Shown here one piece after another: positions 1 through 11,299 of a stretch of DNA of 64,000 nucleotides. The notes beneath the pieces were generated by a model. The model made no database searches, was not told the DNA's origin, and saw nothing but the letters and a program-made list of their open reading frames with translations. Positions within the stretch are counted from its first letter, which is position 1, and the number at the start of each line of letters is the position of its first letter. The position numbers were made by a program, and so were the translations under genes. This stretch comes from Nageia nagi (lineage: Eukaryota > Pinophyta): positions 67,084,001 to 67,148,000 of the forward strand of contig JBITNC010000001.1 of the NCBI GenBank assembly GCA_050084985.1, written 5' to 3'.

Positions 1-1700
1 AGATCTTCTGAAAGGATTGCCTCTTATTTAACCCTCCATTAGCCTTTGTGAAAATTACATCCTGATATTTCACACTTAAGGGTCTTTGGATATGAAGCAT
101 TTTCTTTCATAGTTTCTAAGAAAATGAAGAAGTTGGATAATAAGTTAGAAAAATGCATTTTTATGGGATATGACAGTCAACATAGAGAGTATAGGCTCTA
201 CTCTCCTTTAACAAAAGAAGTTTTTATTTTAAAGGACGTCAAATTCAGTGAGGTTCCTATTTGCTTTTCTTCAAGTAATGTCCTTGAAGACTCTTAAAAA
301 ATTCCTAAGTGGTTGGGTATCTTCAGATAATTCTCCTTAAGAAAAAAATTCTCCAACTTGGAGTATATCTAGAAGCATGACTTTGAATAAATCTTTTCTT
401 TGCTAAAATAAAAAATCATAATGAGCCTTCACCATTTAAGGAGGCAGCTAAACATGCTTGTTGGATGGATGCTATGAAGTTTGAATATGAGACGCTTATA
501 AATAATAGAACTTGGAACTTAGTTTCATACTCATCATCAAAGAATGTAATTGAGAATATGTGGATTTATAAGATCAAGTACAATTCAAAGGGTGAAATTG
601 AGAAATAGAAGACAAGGTTGGTTATTAAGCATTTCGCTCAAAAATATGGAATTGATTATGAGAAAACCTTTGCACTAGTAGCAAAGAAGGCTACGATCAG
701 ATTAATCCTTGCTCTTTCTGCAGCTCAAGGTTGGAAGATGCTTCAGCTTGACGTAAAACATTCATTTATCAATGGTGACTTAGATGTTGAAATCTTCATG
801 AGTCATCCAAAAGAGTTTTTTATGCAAGGAAATGAATCCCATGTATGCAAGCTAAAGAAGTCTTTGTATGGAATTAAGCAAGCACCCAGAGCATGATAAA
901 ACAAAATTTCAGGGTATTTTAAGATTCTTGAATTCTGCAAATACTACTCATATTCAGATCTTTATGTGCTCAATGAAGGAAAATACTTGATCTTAATTCT
1001 TCTATATGCAGATGATCTTTTGATCATGAGGAATAATTTGGTGATCATAAATGAATGCATAACCAAACTTAAGGAAAAATATAAAATGATTGATCTGATC
1101 TCTTGCACTACTACCTTGGTATGCAAGTGTATCAATGTAATGAATTTAGCTACCTTAGTCAGTCCAAATATATCTCAAATAATTTACAGAAGCTTGGAAT
1201 GGAAGAGTGTAAGCTTGTGGCTATTCCTGTTGCTCTTGGAATCAAGATGGAGACTAGTTCAAACTCTCAGTTGGTAGATGCTACGAAGTACACGAAGCTT
1301 ATTGATAGTCTTTTTTATTTAACTATCTCTAGTCTAGATATCGCCTATCCGGTAAATATGATGACAACATTTATGCACAAGCCTTATTTTGATCATTTGT
1401 TTACTGCTAAAAAATTTTGAGGTATATTACAAGAAAAAAGGATCTTTCCCTCAAGTTTACCAAGTTGCCTTTTTTTGTACTCTCAAGGTTCTCTAATTCT
1501 ATATATGGGGGTGATAGAGATAATAGAAAATCCACTTCAATGTATGTGTTTATATTGGATCAGGTGCTATCTCTTGATCTTCAAAGAAATAGCCTACTAC
1601 CACTTTGTGAACCACAGAAGTAGAATACAGAGCTATGACTGTTGCAGCTAAGGAAGCGATTTAGCCAAGGCATATTCTAATAGAAATTAGATATGAGCAA
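1..1700 (+). pseudogene. Ty1/copia pol relic: integrase C-terminus, RT, first half of RNase H
   Basis: Decayed pol of a Ty1/copia retrotransposon, entering from the left window edge. Order: integrase C-terminal segment (about 90-260, with the typical KCIFMGY and YRLYSPLTKEV strings), reverse transcriptase from about 430, and RNase H from about 1495 (GGDRDNRKSTS). RT landmarks are the LYGIKQAPRA string ending near 895 and the catalytic YADD box at 1005-1016. Several stops and frame changes (for example near 607, 895, 1100 and 1420) rule out a working protein. RNase H coding stops abruptly at 1700 and resumes at 3472 across an inserted LTR. Domain order IN-RT-RH identifies copia rather than gypsy. 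Seen directly: motifs and breaks. Inferred: one ancestral element. Confidence 0.93.
1696..1700. repeat. Left target-site duplication of the solo LTR (AGCAA)
   Basis: Pairs with AGCAG at 3472-3476. Five bases is the usual size for plant LTR elements; one transition separates the two copies. Confidence 0.75.
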
Positions 1701-1824
1701 TGTTGATTAAGATTGTGTAATATATGCGTCGTGAGCAATCTTAACCAAAGTAAATCACGAACAGACTATATTGACAGTCTGATCTCCGAGAAGGTCGGTT
1801 CCTTATCTATTGGGCGTAGAAAAA

Positions 1825-2075
1825 GTAACAGGAAAGGAAATAAAAGAGTAGAGTGCGAGGAATTCAAGCAAAAGGGTTAGGGTAACAGGAAAGAAATAAA
1901 AAGAGTAGGGTGCGAGGAATTTAAGCAAAAGGCTTAGGGTAACAAGAGAGAAAATAAAAAGGAGTAGAGTGCGAGGAATTTAAGCAAAAGGCTTAGGGTA
2001 ACAAGAGAGAAAATAAAAAGGAGTAGAGTGCGAGGAATTTAAGCAAAAGGCTTAGGGTAACAAGAGAGAAAGCAA
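1825..2075. repeat. 57-59 bp tandem repeat, about 4.3 copies
   Basis: Units start with GTAACA at 1825, 1882, 1939, 1998 and (partial) 2057. They contain the shared strings GTGCGAGGAATT and AAGCAAAAGG. Units 3 and 4 are almost identical (59 bp) and units 1 and 2 are 57 bp, so the array seems to have grown in at least two steps. It lies in the 5' part of the solo LTR. Confidence 0.92.
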
Positions 2076-2639
2076 AGGTGGATCACTAGTTCAGCGCGGG
2101 CTTTCACAGTGTGTGAAACCTTGGCTTGAATCTAGTGTAGCAACTATGGTACAAGCTCTCACTTTCTAATAGTTTCCCAGCTTTACTCTACCATGTAGCA
2201 GACACAGTTATACTAGCAACCCGTAATTATCATTCAGGAAACAAGCCAAACTGCCACGATGTAACCAAATTAAGAATGACAATTACGAGTGCTAGACAAG
2301 AAAGGTCAAGATGGTATCATATTACTGATGAAAACTACAGGTCTTCGAGAAAAAATGTAAAGAGCAATACTAGGCTTCCGACCCTTCTTTCACTTTATTT
2401 TCATATACTTATACTGCAGTGACAACAGTTACAAGAATTGCAGAACAGAAACGTTTACAAAAACGGCTTCAAGATTCTAGCCTTCTTTTAACTGATACTA
2501 CCTACATACGCCACTTGGCAGAATATTACAAAAACGGGGTAGATTGCAGATGATACGGCTTCTTGATAACTGTGATATGACCTCTTACTGGCCTCGTCTC
2601 TACATTTCAGAATGCTCTACTCACTAGCTCTGGCTATTT

Positions 2640-3375
2640 GATCGCTCCTTGCTGACCTCATCACTTCCGGGCTCCGATTTTGGGTTAAGGCCTGGAATCG
2701 CTGACCTCATCACTTACCTCCAGAATGTTTTGCTCACTAGCTCTGGCTTCTCAATTCCCCTTGCTGACCTCATCATCTCCGGGGCTCCATTTTGATTCAA
2801 AAATGTGAACATCGTTCTCCTTGGTGATGTCATCTCTACATTCCGGAATGCTCTACTCACTGGCTCCGGCTATTTGATCGCTCCTCGCTGACCTCATCAC
2901 TTCCGGGACCCGGTTTCATTCAAAAATGCGAACATCGTTCTCCCCGATGACATCATCTCTACATTCCGGAATGCTCTACTCACTAGCTCCGGCTATTTGA
3001 TCGCTCCTTGCTGACCTCATCACTTCCGGGCTCCGGTATTGGGTTAAGGCCCGGAATCACTGACATCATCTCTTCCGGAACGCTTTATTTACTGACCCCG
3101 GCTTCTCAATTCCCCTTGCTGACCTCATCATCTCCGGAAACCCGATCTTTACCAAAACGTGACTGTCTTATCCTCCGCGATGTCATCATTTTATTCCGGA
3201 ACGCTTTACTTTCGAAACACTTAATTTACAGGCTCCGGCTTCTTTTATTATCTCTTGCTGACCTCACCTCCTCCAGGACCCGGCTTTTCCACAACTAAGC
3301 TTCATCCTTTCTTCTGTGACGTCATCATTTCATTCTGGAACGCTTTATCTACTAACTCCGGCCTATTTTGTTTGC
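2640..3375. repeat. Degenerate ~60-bp repeat block with a TGACNTCATC core
   Basis: A GC-richer block built of diverged units carrying CTCACTAGCTCCGGC, TTCCGGAA-like strings and a TGACNTCATC core. The core recurs at about 2653, 2702, 2765, 2825, 2889, 2948, 3012, 3061, 3120, 3179, 3259 and 3317, mostly 58-64 bp apart. The last unit holds TGACGTCA, the palindromic core bound by plant TGA/bZIP factors. Copies run in one direction inside the LTR. Regulatory use is inference. Confidence 0.85.
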
Positions 3376-3441
3376 TCCCAAAAAAACTCCCGGGGATCTT
3401 AAAATGAACTCATGATTGCAAGTAAGGTACACCGGGGCTTT

Positions 3442-3447
3442 AATAAA
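3442..3447 (+). terminator. AATAAA polyadenylation signal of the solo LTR
   Basis: AATAAA 24 bp before the LTR end, a suitable place for the R/U5 side of an LTR. It supports plus-strand orientation. Confidence 0.5.
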
Positions 3448-3471
3448 GAATTTATTATGTATGAATATACA

Positions 3472-3742
3472 AGCAGGTTGGCCCATCCTTGATATCTTCA
3501 GATAATCAGTCTACCATTGCTTTGGCCAAAAATCATGTGTTCCATCTAAGAACAAAGCACAAAGAAATCCAAGCGCATTTCATTAGGGAGAAATTTTTGG
3601 ATGGCACCTTGCAGCTTAAGTAGTGTCCATCGAATAACAAGTCTATTGATTTGTTCACCAAACCCCTTTTTAAGACTCAATTCTGCAACTTTTGAAGGTA
3701 TCTCGGTTTGGTAAAGTTGCCCTAAAGGGGTAGTGGAGTTTG
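3472..3742 (+). pseudogene. Ty1/copia RNase H, second half
   Basis: Continues the RNase H broken at 1700. After the AGCAG duplication the frame gives SDNQSTIALAKN, then FHLRTKHKEIQAHF and FIREKFL, then SIDLFTKPL and YLGLVKLP, the standard C-terminal blocks of copia RNase H. In-frame stops near 3620 and 3694 show decay. The coding end near 3720-3740 is followed by a GGGGTAGTGGAG purine run, where copia pol usually stops. Confidence 0.92.
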
Positions 3743-4420
3743 AATTCTTATTGAATTAATTTTTTATGATGATAAATTCACTTCTACGAAGATCTTTTGG
3801 CTATATAGTGTTGATCTTTGTGTACATATTTTTTTATTTTCCATGTGTGAGTAACTAGTATGTGCATGTTGGCATTATTTAGTTATCCACATGAGATGAA
3901 CTTGTTTGTACACTTCTTGCACTATTTAGTTATCCATGTGTAAGGAACTTGTATGTGCATGATTGGATGTATATCCTATATTTTTTATAATAATGATCAA
4001 AACATGTGTTTCTTATACAACAGGTGACTAAGTTTGCTTAACATATTTATGATGAATTATAGTGGACCATTTGATTAGTTTATGGATAATATTGTTTGAT
4101 GCATCTAATCGATTTTGTGTATGAGTTGCTTGTAGCTTGCATATTTCTTATTAAAATTATAGGTTAGTTAATTCAGGTATGCAGGCTTATCATATTAACA
4201 TATTATTCAATGACTACTACATGTACATTGAAACCATTTATGATTAATTATTAATGTATTATAAACTATTTGTTCAAATAGTTATGTAGATGAGCCTTAA
4301 TCAGATTATATTACTTCTCAAGATGTCAAGTTCTCATCTCCAATTGTATATCTTTTGGAGGAGAACTCTTTAATACTCTTTTTCTCTCTATTTCTCTTCT
4401 CTATACTCCAATATTACATT
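3743..4420. other. Copia 3' untranslated tract, no gene seen
   Basis: About 680 bp of AT-rich sequence between the end of RNase H and the polypurine tract. It has two copies of a TTTAGTTATCCA-type string (about 3879 and 3926) and no convincing frame. Some copia lineages have long tracts here; otherwise it may be an unrelated filler insertion. Confidence 0.5.
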
Positions 4421-4429
4421 AAAGGGGAG
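4421..4429 (+). other. Polypurine tract
   Basis: AAAGGGGAG directly before the TGTTAG start of an LTR, the usual plus-strand primer site for LTR-element reverse transcription. Confidence 0.8.
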
Positions 4430-4902
4430 TGTTAGAATAAATAATGCACTATTATAAATTTTATTCTTTAGAAGGTATCTAAAGAATAATAAATCTTCTC
4501 CTAATGTAACTCTAATTAAATACACTTAAATACTTAAAAGTATCCTAAATAATTTTTAAGTATTTAATGAATTTAATATTCTCCTCCACTCAACCTTATG
4601 GCCATCTCATGGGCATAAAGATGAACATCCTAGGTGCATAGATATTCTCCTATAAATAGAAGGTCTTCCTTAAGCCTCCTACATTTGATTTTGAATGATT
4701 GTTATGCTTTTAGAGTGTAGGTTGATAGAAGGAGACAATTGTAATTTTGTAATAGGATTTTATGATTCTTGACAAGTAATAGATTCCTTCTTAGAGTGGA
4801 GTACTCTCTTGATAGAGAGGAACCACTATACATGATTATTTCACTTGTATGTGATTGAGTGATTATCTCTTATGTTATTACTTGAAGTAGAAGAACACTT
4901 CA
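4430..4902 (+). mobile_element. Copia 3' LTR
   Basis: Starts TGTTAGAATAAATAATGCA immediately after the polypurine tract. A TATAAATAGA promoter box lies at 4651-4660. The end is less certain: the last plausible CA is in AAGAACACTTCA at about 4902. It fits as the 3' LTR of the plus-strand copia to its left. No second LTR is in the window to compare with. Confidence 0.7.
4651..4660 (+). promoter_or_regulatory. LTR TATA box
   Basis: TATAAATAGA inside the LTR, about 220 bp from its start; a typical plant copia U3 promoter box. Confidence 0.6.
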
Positions 4903-5475
4903 GGGTGATCTAGGGTATAAGAGTTTCATCCCTTTCAAAGACATATGAGAATGATATGCAAAGGAGGAATATACTTAATGAGAAAGGTGGAATGCTTAAT
5001 CAACTATTTGGCCAAGTAATGCAAAGCAATGTATGAGCAAAACTTGTACATTTAGTAACTACTTTCAAAATTCTACAAATAGGTAAACCAATTTCAAATT
5101 ATCTTTAATAGAAATATTATTTACAATTTATAGACGTGTATCATTTCCTTCATTCACATAGATTAGAGCCTAGTGCGTGGGAAATTGTAAAATATGAAAA
5201 GATTTGCAAGGGAAGCAAATCAAGTCCAAGAATACAAAAAATGCACATCACATATGTGAAAGAACCTTAATCAAAACTGATCATATTGAAATGAGAATGG
5301 AGCCCACATAAATAGGAAAAAATACAAGCTAGTGTACAAAAGCATGTCAACTATGCATGAATGGGAAAATCTACAAAGTGAACAAAAATATTGTTATCAC
5401 CACAAAAATCTAGCTAGAAATAATAAGATTTAGGAAAATAATAAAATACTCTTAATTGAACTTAATACTCTAACA
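4903..5475 (-). mobile_element. Minus-strand copia LTR
   Basis: Read on the minus strand, it starts TGTTAGAGTATTAAG at 5475, just after a purine run TAAAGGGGGG (complement of 5476-5485). That is the polypurine tract/LTR joint of the minus-strand copia whose RNase H lies at 5681-6178. Its far end is not defined; it seems to run up to the plus-strand LTR near 4.9 kb, so the two LTRs converge. A TATAAATTG box on the minus strand near 5117-5127 is a weak candidate promoter. Confidence 0.6.
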
Positions 5476-5680
5476 CCCCCCTTTAAGTGAGAAAGGAGGT
5501 AATGTAACTGGAACATCCACATAAATCAATCTCGAAAATCAGGCCTGATCAGGTACTCATGTGCAATATGTGCAAAGAATCTACTGAAAGATGATGAAAA
5601 AACCACATGGGGAAAAATCATCTCACAAGAAGAGGATGGAGAGGAATATGTATTCATCAAAACTCCCGAAGCACAACTTA

Positions 5681-6178
5681 CTACACCTCAAGAAAGCCAC
5701 ACAACTCAAGGAAACGAGTTAAGGATTTGATGAATATATCCACATTCTGCTACTCTGTAGGAATGTACTCCAAGATGAAAGTGCAACCTTGGATGTATTG
5801 ATGGATGAAGTGCATGTGGACCTCAATATATTTGGTACGTTGATGCCTAATAGGATTGCACAATATGTGGATCACGATATGATTTTCACATCAAAGAATT
5901 ATGGTTTGAGATTGGGGAAAACCAAACTCCTCTAATAACTATTGAAGAAAAAGTTCCTCCTGAATCGCATAAATAGCTTCCCTATACTCTATCTTAATCG
6001 ATGATAGTGCAATAGCCTTTTGCTTTTTGCATGACCAAACAATGAGAGAAGTACCTAGATAAAACACATAGAAACAAGCGGAACAACGATTATCTGAAGA
6101 ACCATTCGAATCAAAATCTGTATATTCAATAAACACAAGATCACCTCTCATGTAATTCAGATCGAAGTGGGTAGTGCA
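5681..6178 (-). pseudogene. Ty1/copia RNase H relic, minus strand
   Basis: Minus-strand reading from about 6178 gives EYTDFDSNGSSDNR, then a KKQKAIALSS block, EELFLQ, then RTKYIEVHMHFIHQ and FLELCGF, the blocks of copia RNase H in order, ending at a stop at 5681-5683. An internal stop replaces an expected codon in the PTE*QNVDIF stretch. The RT that should precede it is missing: recognisable sequence ends at about 6178, so the element is truncated there. The 200 bp to its left lead to the polypurine tract at 5476-5485. Confidence 0.88.
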
Positions 6179-7390
6179 ACTATCCTCTCATGTTTGAGGA
6201 TTGTAAGAGAGTTGTATTTGTGATTGAAGTAAAGATCTAGTTAGTGTTATCTTTGTGAGATTGCTTTGTGTGATAGTTAGATGTGAATTGAGAGCTTTCA
6301 TATGATCTTGGTTGCTTAAGAATTATCTTGTTGGTGTTAGTTCCTTCACAAATCTATGAAAGACTTTAATATTCCTTAACTTGAGGTTATAGCAAATTGA
6401 TATGGTGTTATACAAAAGGAAATGTTGGCATATTTAATAAGTATGATAAATGCTTATTTCTAAGGCCTATATATTATAGATATAAACTTGTTAGAGAAGT
6501 GCACTATTGTACAAAAGTTGATTGAACCCTAAAGAAGTTTAGTGAGCTAAGTGTATAACTTAAGACTACTATCCTCCCTTAGATAGTAATCCATTAAGAA
6601 TCACCTAAAAACCTAGAGTATGTGTTAGGTTTACAGGGTAAAACATAAATAAAGTTAAAACCAAAAATCTATATGCAAGGTATATGTATTCCATTTCTTA
6701 AGGACCACAAACGCATAGGAGATTGTATTATGCATAAAGTATAATTCTATGTGTCTCTTGGTAAGGAATGTCATGTGATGCATTTTCTTAAGAGAGTGTA
6801 CTGTTTGAAGTGCATTTGTATCCTCATGCACAACTTTGAACACATTACTCTTAGGGAGTTATGGATTGAATCTCAGTAAGGGAAATGTCTAACTCGTGAA
6901 CCCTTCAATGAGTTATCAGTTCAAGAAATGCACTCGTCATTGAAAGAGTATTAGTTTGCATTTTGCATATATTTGTGTGTATAACACCTAGGTGGATAAA
7001 TGTATCCTTAAGATATTTTATATTGTTCTCAATATTTTTGTGTGCTTTTCTAGCCACTATACTAACCAACATACCAATATTTTAACTTGATATTAAAAAT
7101 ACCCCCTATATCCACTCACATGGTATTTATCATTTCCTAATAGTTAACCCCTATGTTTGAACTCAAGTCAATGATGATTTGTTCATCTCTATTATAGAGC
7201 TCAAAGCTCTTAAGCAAGGCATTCTCGATGTGGTTAAGCTAGGAACAAAGTTGCATTTGATTGAAAGAAATGATGCAACAATAAAAACCATAACCAAAGT
7301 CGGGAAATCATTATAATATTATCCTAAATTATATCCCATGGTTGATAGTTCACACACTGGTTGGTAAAATTATACACCCTGAAACTATTG
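6179..7390. other. No gene recognised
   Basis: AT-rich sequence with scattered stops in all frames and no motif or repeat that I could place. The 62-residue minus-strand frame at 6655-6843 has no recognisable features. Confidence 0.6.
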
Positions 7391-7575
7391 CTACCTTGGT
7401 GGATTGAATGAAACTATTGCTTTAAAATGTAAATTAATTAAAAGAATTAATGATAAAAAAGCTCTTGTAGAGACAACCATTCTTCAGGTTGGCCTACAAC
7501 CAATAGACTTAAAAATAAATGTTCATATTGTGAACCTGGACACTATTTGAAATTAAGGTTTCGAGGTGATGCAGT
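7391..7575 (+). pseudogene. Possible copia gag end with a damaged zinc knuckle
   Basis: A short plus-strand reading near 7508-7565 gives KCSYCEPGHYLKLRF. This resembles the CX2CX4HX4C knuckle at the end of copia gag, but is one residue short between the second Cys and His and lacks the final Cys. Sequence before it is consistent with a gag tail but has no diagnostic motif. Chance similarity is quite possible. Confidence 0.28.
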
Positions 7576-8199
7576 CCATGTATAGAACCTTTTTTCAAAA
7601 TTGTTCTTCACCAAACATGGCTCTTCCTTTCCCAGAAACTACTCTAAATGCTTTGTTCTCCCACTTTCATGGCTTCGCTCAAACTTCAAAACTTCTCCAT
7701 TATGGCATTATCAAACATGGTAGTTCAACACATTGAATGCACCTTACCTTAAAACTTTGATGTTTCTCTTGATGATATTTACTAATTTCTAAATTTGAAG
7801 GGGTTAATATAAACAATATTTATTAAATTTTGGTGAGTTTTACAACATAAAATGTGTAATTATAATACTTAGGCGAATAATTATGATCAATCATTTTTAA
7901 TTATAAATTTTTCGTGATTTTAACTTTTACGTTCTTGGAGATGGCTATTTCAATTTCATTTCTACAAATCATTTTACACTTTTGGCTCTTTAATCATGCA
8001 AAACAATTTCCTATTATAAAATTTTGGCGATTTAGAAAACAATTCTACTCTCAGCTTATTTTAGAAATCCTAACAATAGCCTTCTTCCGAGGAATTGAAC
8101 TTAAAAAAAAACTTGATAGATGATGTCTTCAATACTTTTCAAATAAACATCCAAATATATTTTCTTCAACAAGTTTGAGGAACTAAGTTGTTGCAAAGA
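7576..8199. other. No gene recognised
   Basis: AT-rich sequence. It may include the decayed 3' end of copy A on the minus strand, but nothing can be aligned with confidence. Confidence 0.5.
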
Positions 8200-9640
8200 G
8201 GACTAATCTATGATTTCAATAATTTCTTTATCTTTGGTCTTTAGCCCATCATGTTCATCTTGCTTTTCCTTATTCATAATTTTATCACCTTCTCCATGAT
8301 ATTCCTTATCATCTTCACCATTTCTTGATTGAGAATTTTGTCTATTAGATGCTCTACTAGAACTTGACTTGTTTTGTGGAGTTGCATCCTTCTTGTTTTC
8401 AAATCTACTCTAAGTTTAATTTTAGATTAAGTGGTCTCTTTCGCCATGTTTAAAATCAGGATGACATGTTCTACATCATCACTTTGTGTTGTATCTTCAT
8501 CCTAAATCAAAGAACTATATGCAACTTGCAATGCTAACCTTGAAGGTGGATCTACAAGAGTAGGAGTTACATTTGCCCTTATTTCTCCTTCTAAATCAAT
8601 AATTTTAGCTTCTTCACTATCAATTCTACTACTATTGTTCTTTCTATCACTTCTTATATTGCTTTATTCTCCACTTGAGGATGAACTCCCATAAGGTGAA
8701 TTAGGATTTTCCTCTTGAACATTAGTCCCAATAGTTTCTATAATGTTCGACTTTGGTATCTTCTCCTTATTCATAGCCTTCTCTTTCTTGAATCTCATCA
8801 TTTTCTTCTTTGATAATTTGGAATGAAATATTTTGAACATGAAGTTTAGAGATATCATTTCAATACCTATTAATAATCCTCAATGAATGGTATTTATAAG
8901 AAGAATGAAATCTCTGGTAGTATTTATCAATGACACTTTCATTACAATGAGTTTTCCTTTCTAATCATCCCAAAGAAAACGATTTCATCTCTTTTGTGAT
9001 TGGTTATGACTCTAACCACTCCTTCCTTATTTTCTTTTATGAATTACTCATGTAAATGAGAAGCTTGTTTGGAAAATTCAAATAACAACTTGTCACAGAC
9101 ATAACAAGGTAACTTTAAAGGTTTTGAATCAACTCCAAAGAATTTGATGTAAGACACATCAAGTTACTCAAAGTAGAAATTTCCATGACCTTTCAATAAA
9201 GTGATGTCACTTGTGTAATCCTTGGAATATTATCTTCTCCTTTGATTTCTTTGCAAATGGCATACTCCTAATTGCCATTCCTCATTCTGACGTAATTCCA
9301 CTTTTCCTCATTGTATAGCTTAGGATGAGCAATGTAGATGGGAACATTGTTCTTAAGAATCATTTTTCAATTCTTGTGAGCATTTGATCTATTTTTTCCC
9401 TTAAGAGATCGACCAAATATGAATTGTAATAGAATTGGTTGATTATTTCATCACTGATGAATTGGCTCCATCTGATCATATTTCCTTCTCCAACAATAAA
9501 AAAAATACTAAAAACATATTTTTCAAACTTCATCTCTATAGATTTACCAACGATTAGGCATAATACAGTAATAGTTTTACTTATCATATCTTCAAACATA
9601 CATCTTTCAGCTTTCATTATAGCTTAATGGTTGAGCCCAT
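8200..9640 (-). pseudogene. Unnamed repeat-borne ORF family, copy A
   Basis: Minus-strand relic sharing blocks with copies B to E. Near 9.5-9.38 kb it reads IRWSQFISD followed by NSYLVDLL, matching IRWSRVISD and MNSYLVFLL of copy E. At about 9.2-9.1 kb it has GHGNFYFE and, a little further on, YIKFFG, matching the GHGDFY / FIRIYG block. Near 8.7 kb there is a GSSSSSGE string equivalent to the acidic serine-rich segment, and near 8.5 kb a SDDVEH string. Frames change at least three times and several stops are present. I know no name or function for the family; no catalytic motif is visible. The N-terminal module seen in B to F is not recognisable here. Confidence 0.7.
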
Positions 9641-11299
9641 GATGTTTTTCTTCAACCACAAATGGACTAAATCGGTTGGTTTTGTTGATGGTTTGACCCT
9701 GGTGAATTCTTTCTCTTAATCTTTTTCTATGTAGATGATTCCTCTATTCGACCATGTCATTGCTACTTTAATACATTTCTTGATTAATACAAAAATAATA
9801 TTCTGTTGAATATCTTTGACTTCCCTAGTTTAAAAGTTTATATAACAAGCAACTTCAAGAACTAAATTTTGGAAATCTTACTAAGAAGGGAATGAAAACA
9901 ACATTGAACAAAATAGAAGAATGCAACAGGTCTTTTTTCTTCTCTTCTTTAGTAAGGTCTACTTGGTCTCTGATTATAGAAACTAGATTTCAATGATTCC
10001 ATAATAGATCTCTCAAATAGAGTTTTGGCTCTAGGATTTGAAAAAGTTGAAATAAAGAAAGCCTATAGCCTAACGATTATAAAATATATTTTATATCAAG
10101 TATTTGTGCAATTCTTTATAATATCATTCTTGAAACTTATAAGATGGATTCCAAGTAGAATTCACTTATCTATCTTTTTGCTTCGAGAATCAATGTCCTT
10201 TTAGAATTCTAATAAGGTATGAAAGATAGAATTTTGAAGAACAAGCTAACAACTAAATTTTATTATAGAATAATATATCTCCTACAAGTTGATAACCTAT
10301 GAGCAATCAAATTGTACTAAGTGTTATCCCTAACAAGAATTCATCAACAGAATGTAAACATTTATGGAAACCTTTATATATCATGATTAGGTGGCTTAAG
10401 TTGTAATACACATTCACCTATCAAATTTATGTGAAACAAAGAAAGGAAAAATCATTGAAGGAAATTCGATAAATCGACAATTTAACCAAGTAGTTGAATT
10501 AGGATAAGTGACATCATTAAGGGTTAACTCTTATGATAAAGGAATTATTTATGATGGAAAACATGATTAAAGTTATCCAACCAAACTAGAGAAAAACTTA
10601 TGTTACAATTTGACAACCACCATGTGTAAAAAGGACGATCATACATCCCTTGTTGTCCGCTTTTTCGTTGACAAAAAAAAATGGTTAACAAACTTCTCTG
10701 AATTTCTCTTCTTATTGGTGGTGCTACAAGTGGTTTCCAGTAAGGAAGTGTGGTGATCTGATGACTAATCTTTTCAATTTAGTCTACAAATCAATGTTAA
10801 TTCCTTCAAATCACCAAGGCTAGGACTTGATCTCAAGTGCAACCTAGAGTGCATCTATATATAAACAATATATTTTTTCATGGCTCTCTCAATATTTTGT
10901 TTGAGTCTTGATTTAAACCATTCAATCTTTTAGTTTTTAGTCATACGTTCTTATATCTTGCATGATATTGCTTTGAATCTCTTATCAAATTTATGGACCG
11001 TATCTTTTAGTCCTTGGATCATATGTATCATCTTTCTAAAACTTTCCATTTCAACCTTAAGAAAGTAGTATTATTACTCGAAAGCGATTCTAATTTTCTC
11101 ATCTTGTTTTATTTAATTTGTTTACTGCCACTATTTTAAACTTTATTAGCCATTGAAGTATTTCATCTCTCAAAGTTATTGTGAAGTCATTCCTTCATTG
11201 CTAGTCATTTTCTAGAATAACAAGTGTTCTTTGGCATAATTAATGTCTTTTTGAAAAAATGGTAGTCTGAATCTCAAGACAAAATCATTTCGTATCTTT
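9641..11299. other. No gene recognised
   Basis: AT-rich sequence upstream (minus strand) of copy A. By position it may be a decayed leader of that element. No terminal motif like those of copies B and E was found. Confidence 0.5.

Larger units (their letters stand above)
1701..3471 (+). mobile_element. Solo LTR (1771 bp) inserted in the copia RNase H
   Basis: Begins TGTTGATTAAG and ends GAATATACA, the TG...CA ends of an LTR. It is flanked by AGCAA (1696-1700) and AGCAG (3472-3476), a 5-bp target duplication with one mismatch. Taking out the insert and one duplication makes the RNase H frame continue directly into its SDNQSTIALAKN block, which is strong independent support for both boundaries. 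No internal coding region or second LTR copy is visible, so a solo LTR left by LTR-LTR recombination is likeliest; a short non-autonomous element is the alternative. Orientation is set by an AATAAA near the right end. It holds two repeat blocks, listed separately. The 96-residue open frame at 3008-3298 lies inside the repeat block and is not a gene. Confidence 0.85.

Noticed and set aside
3008-3298. 96-residue plus-strand open frame
   Set aside because: It lies wholly in the degenerate 60-bp repeat block of the solo LTR; repeats with a period near a multiple of three give long frames.
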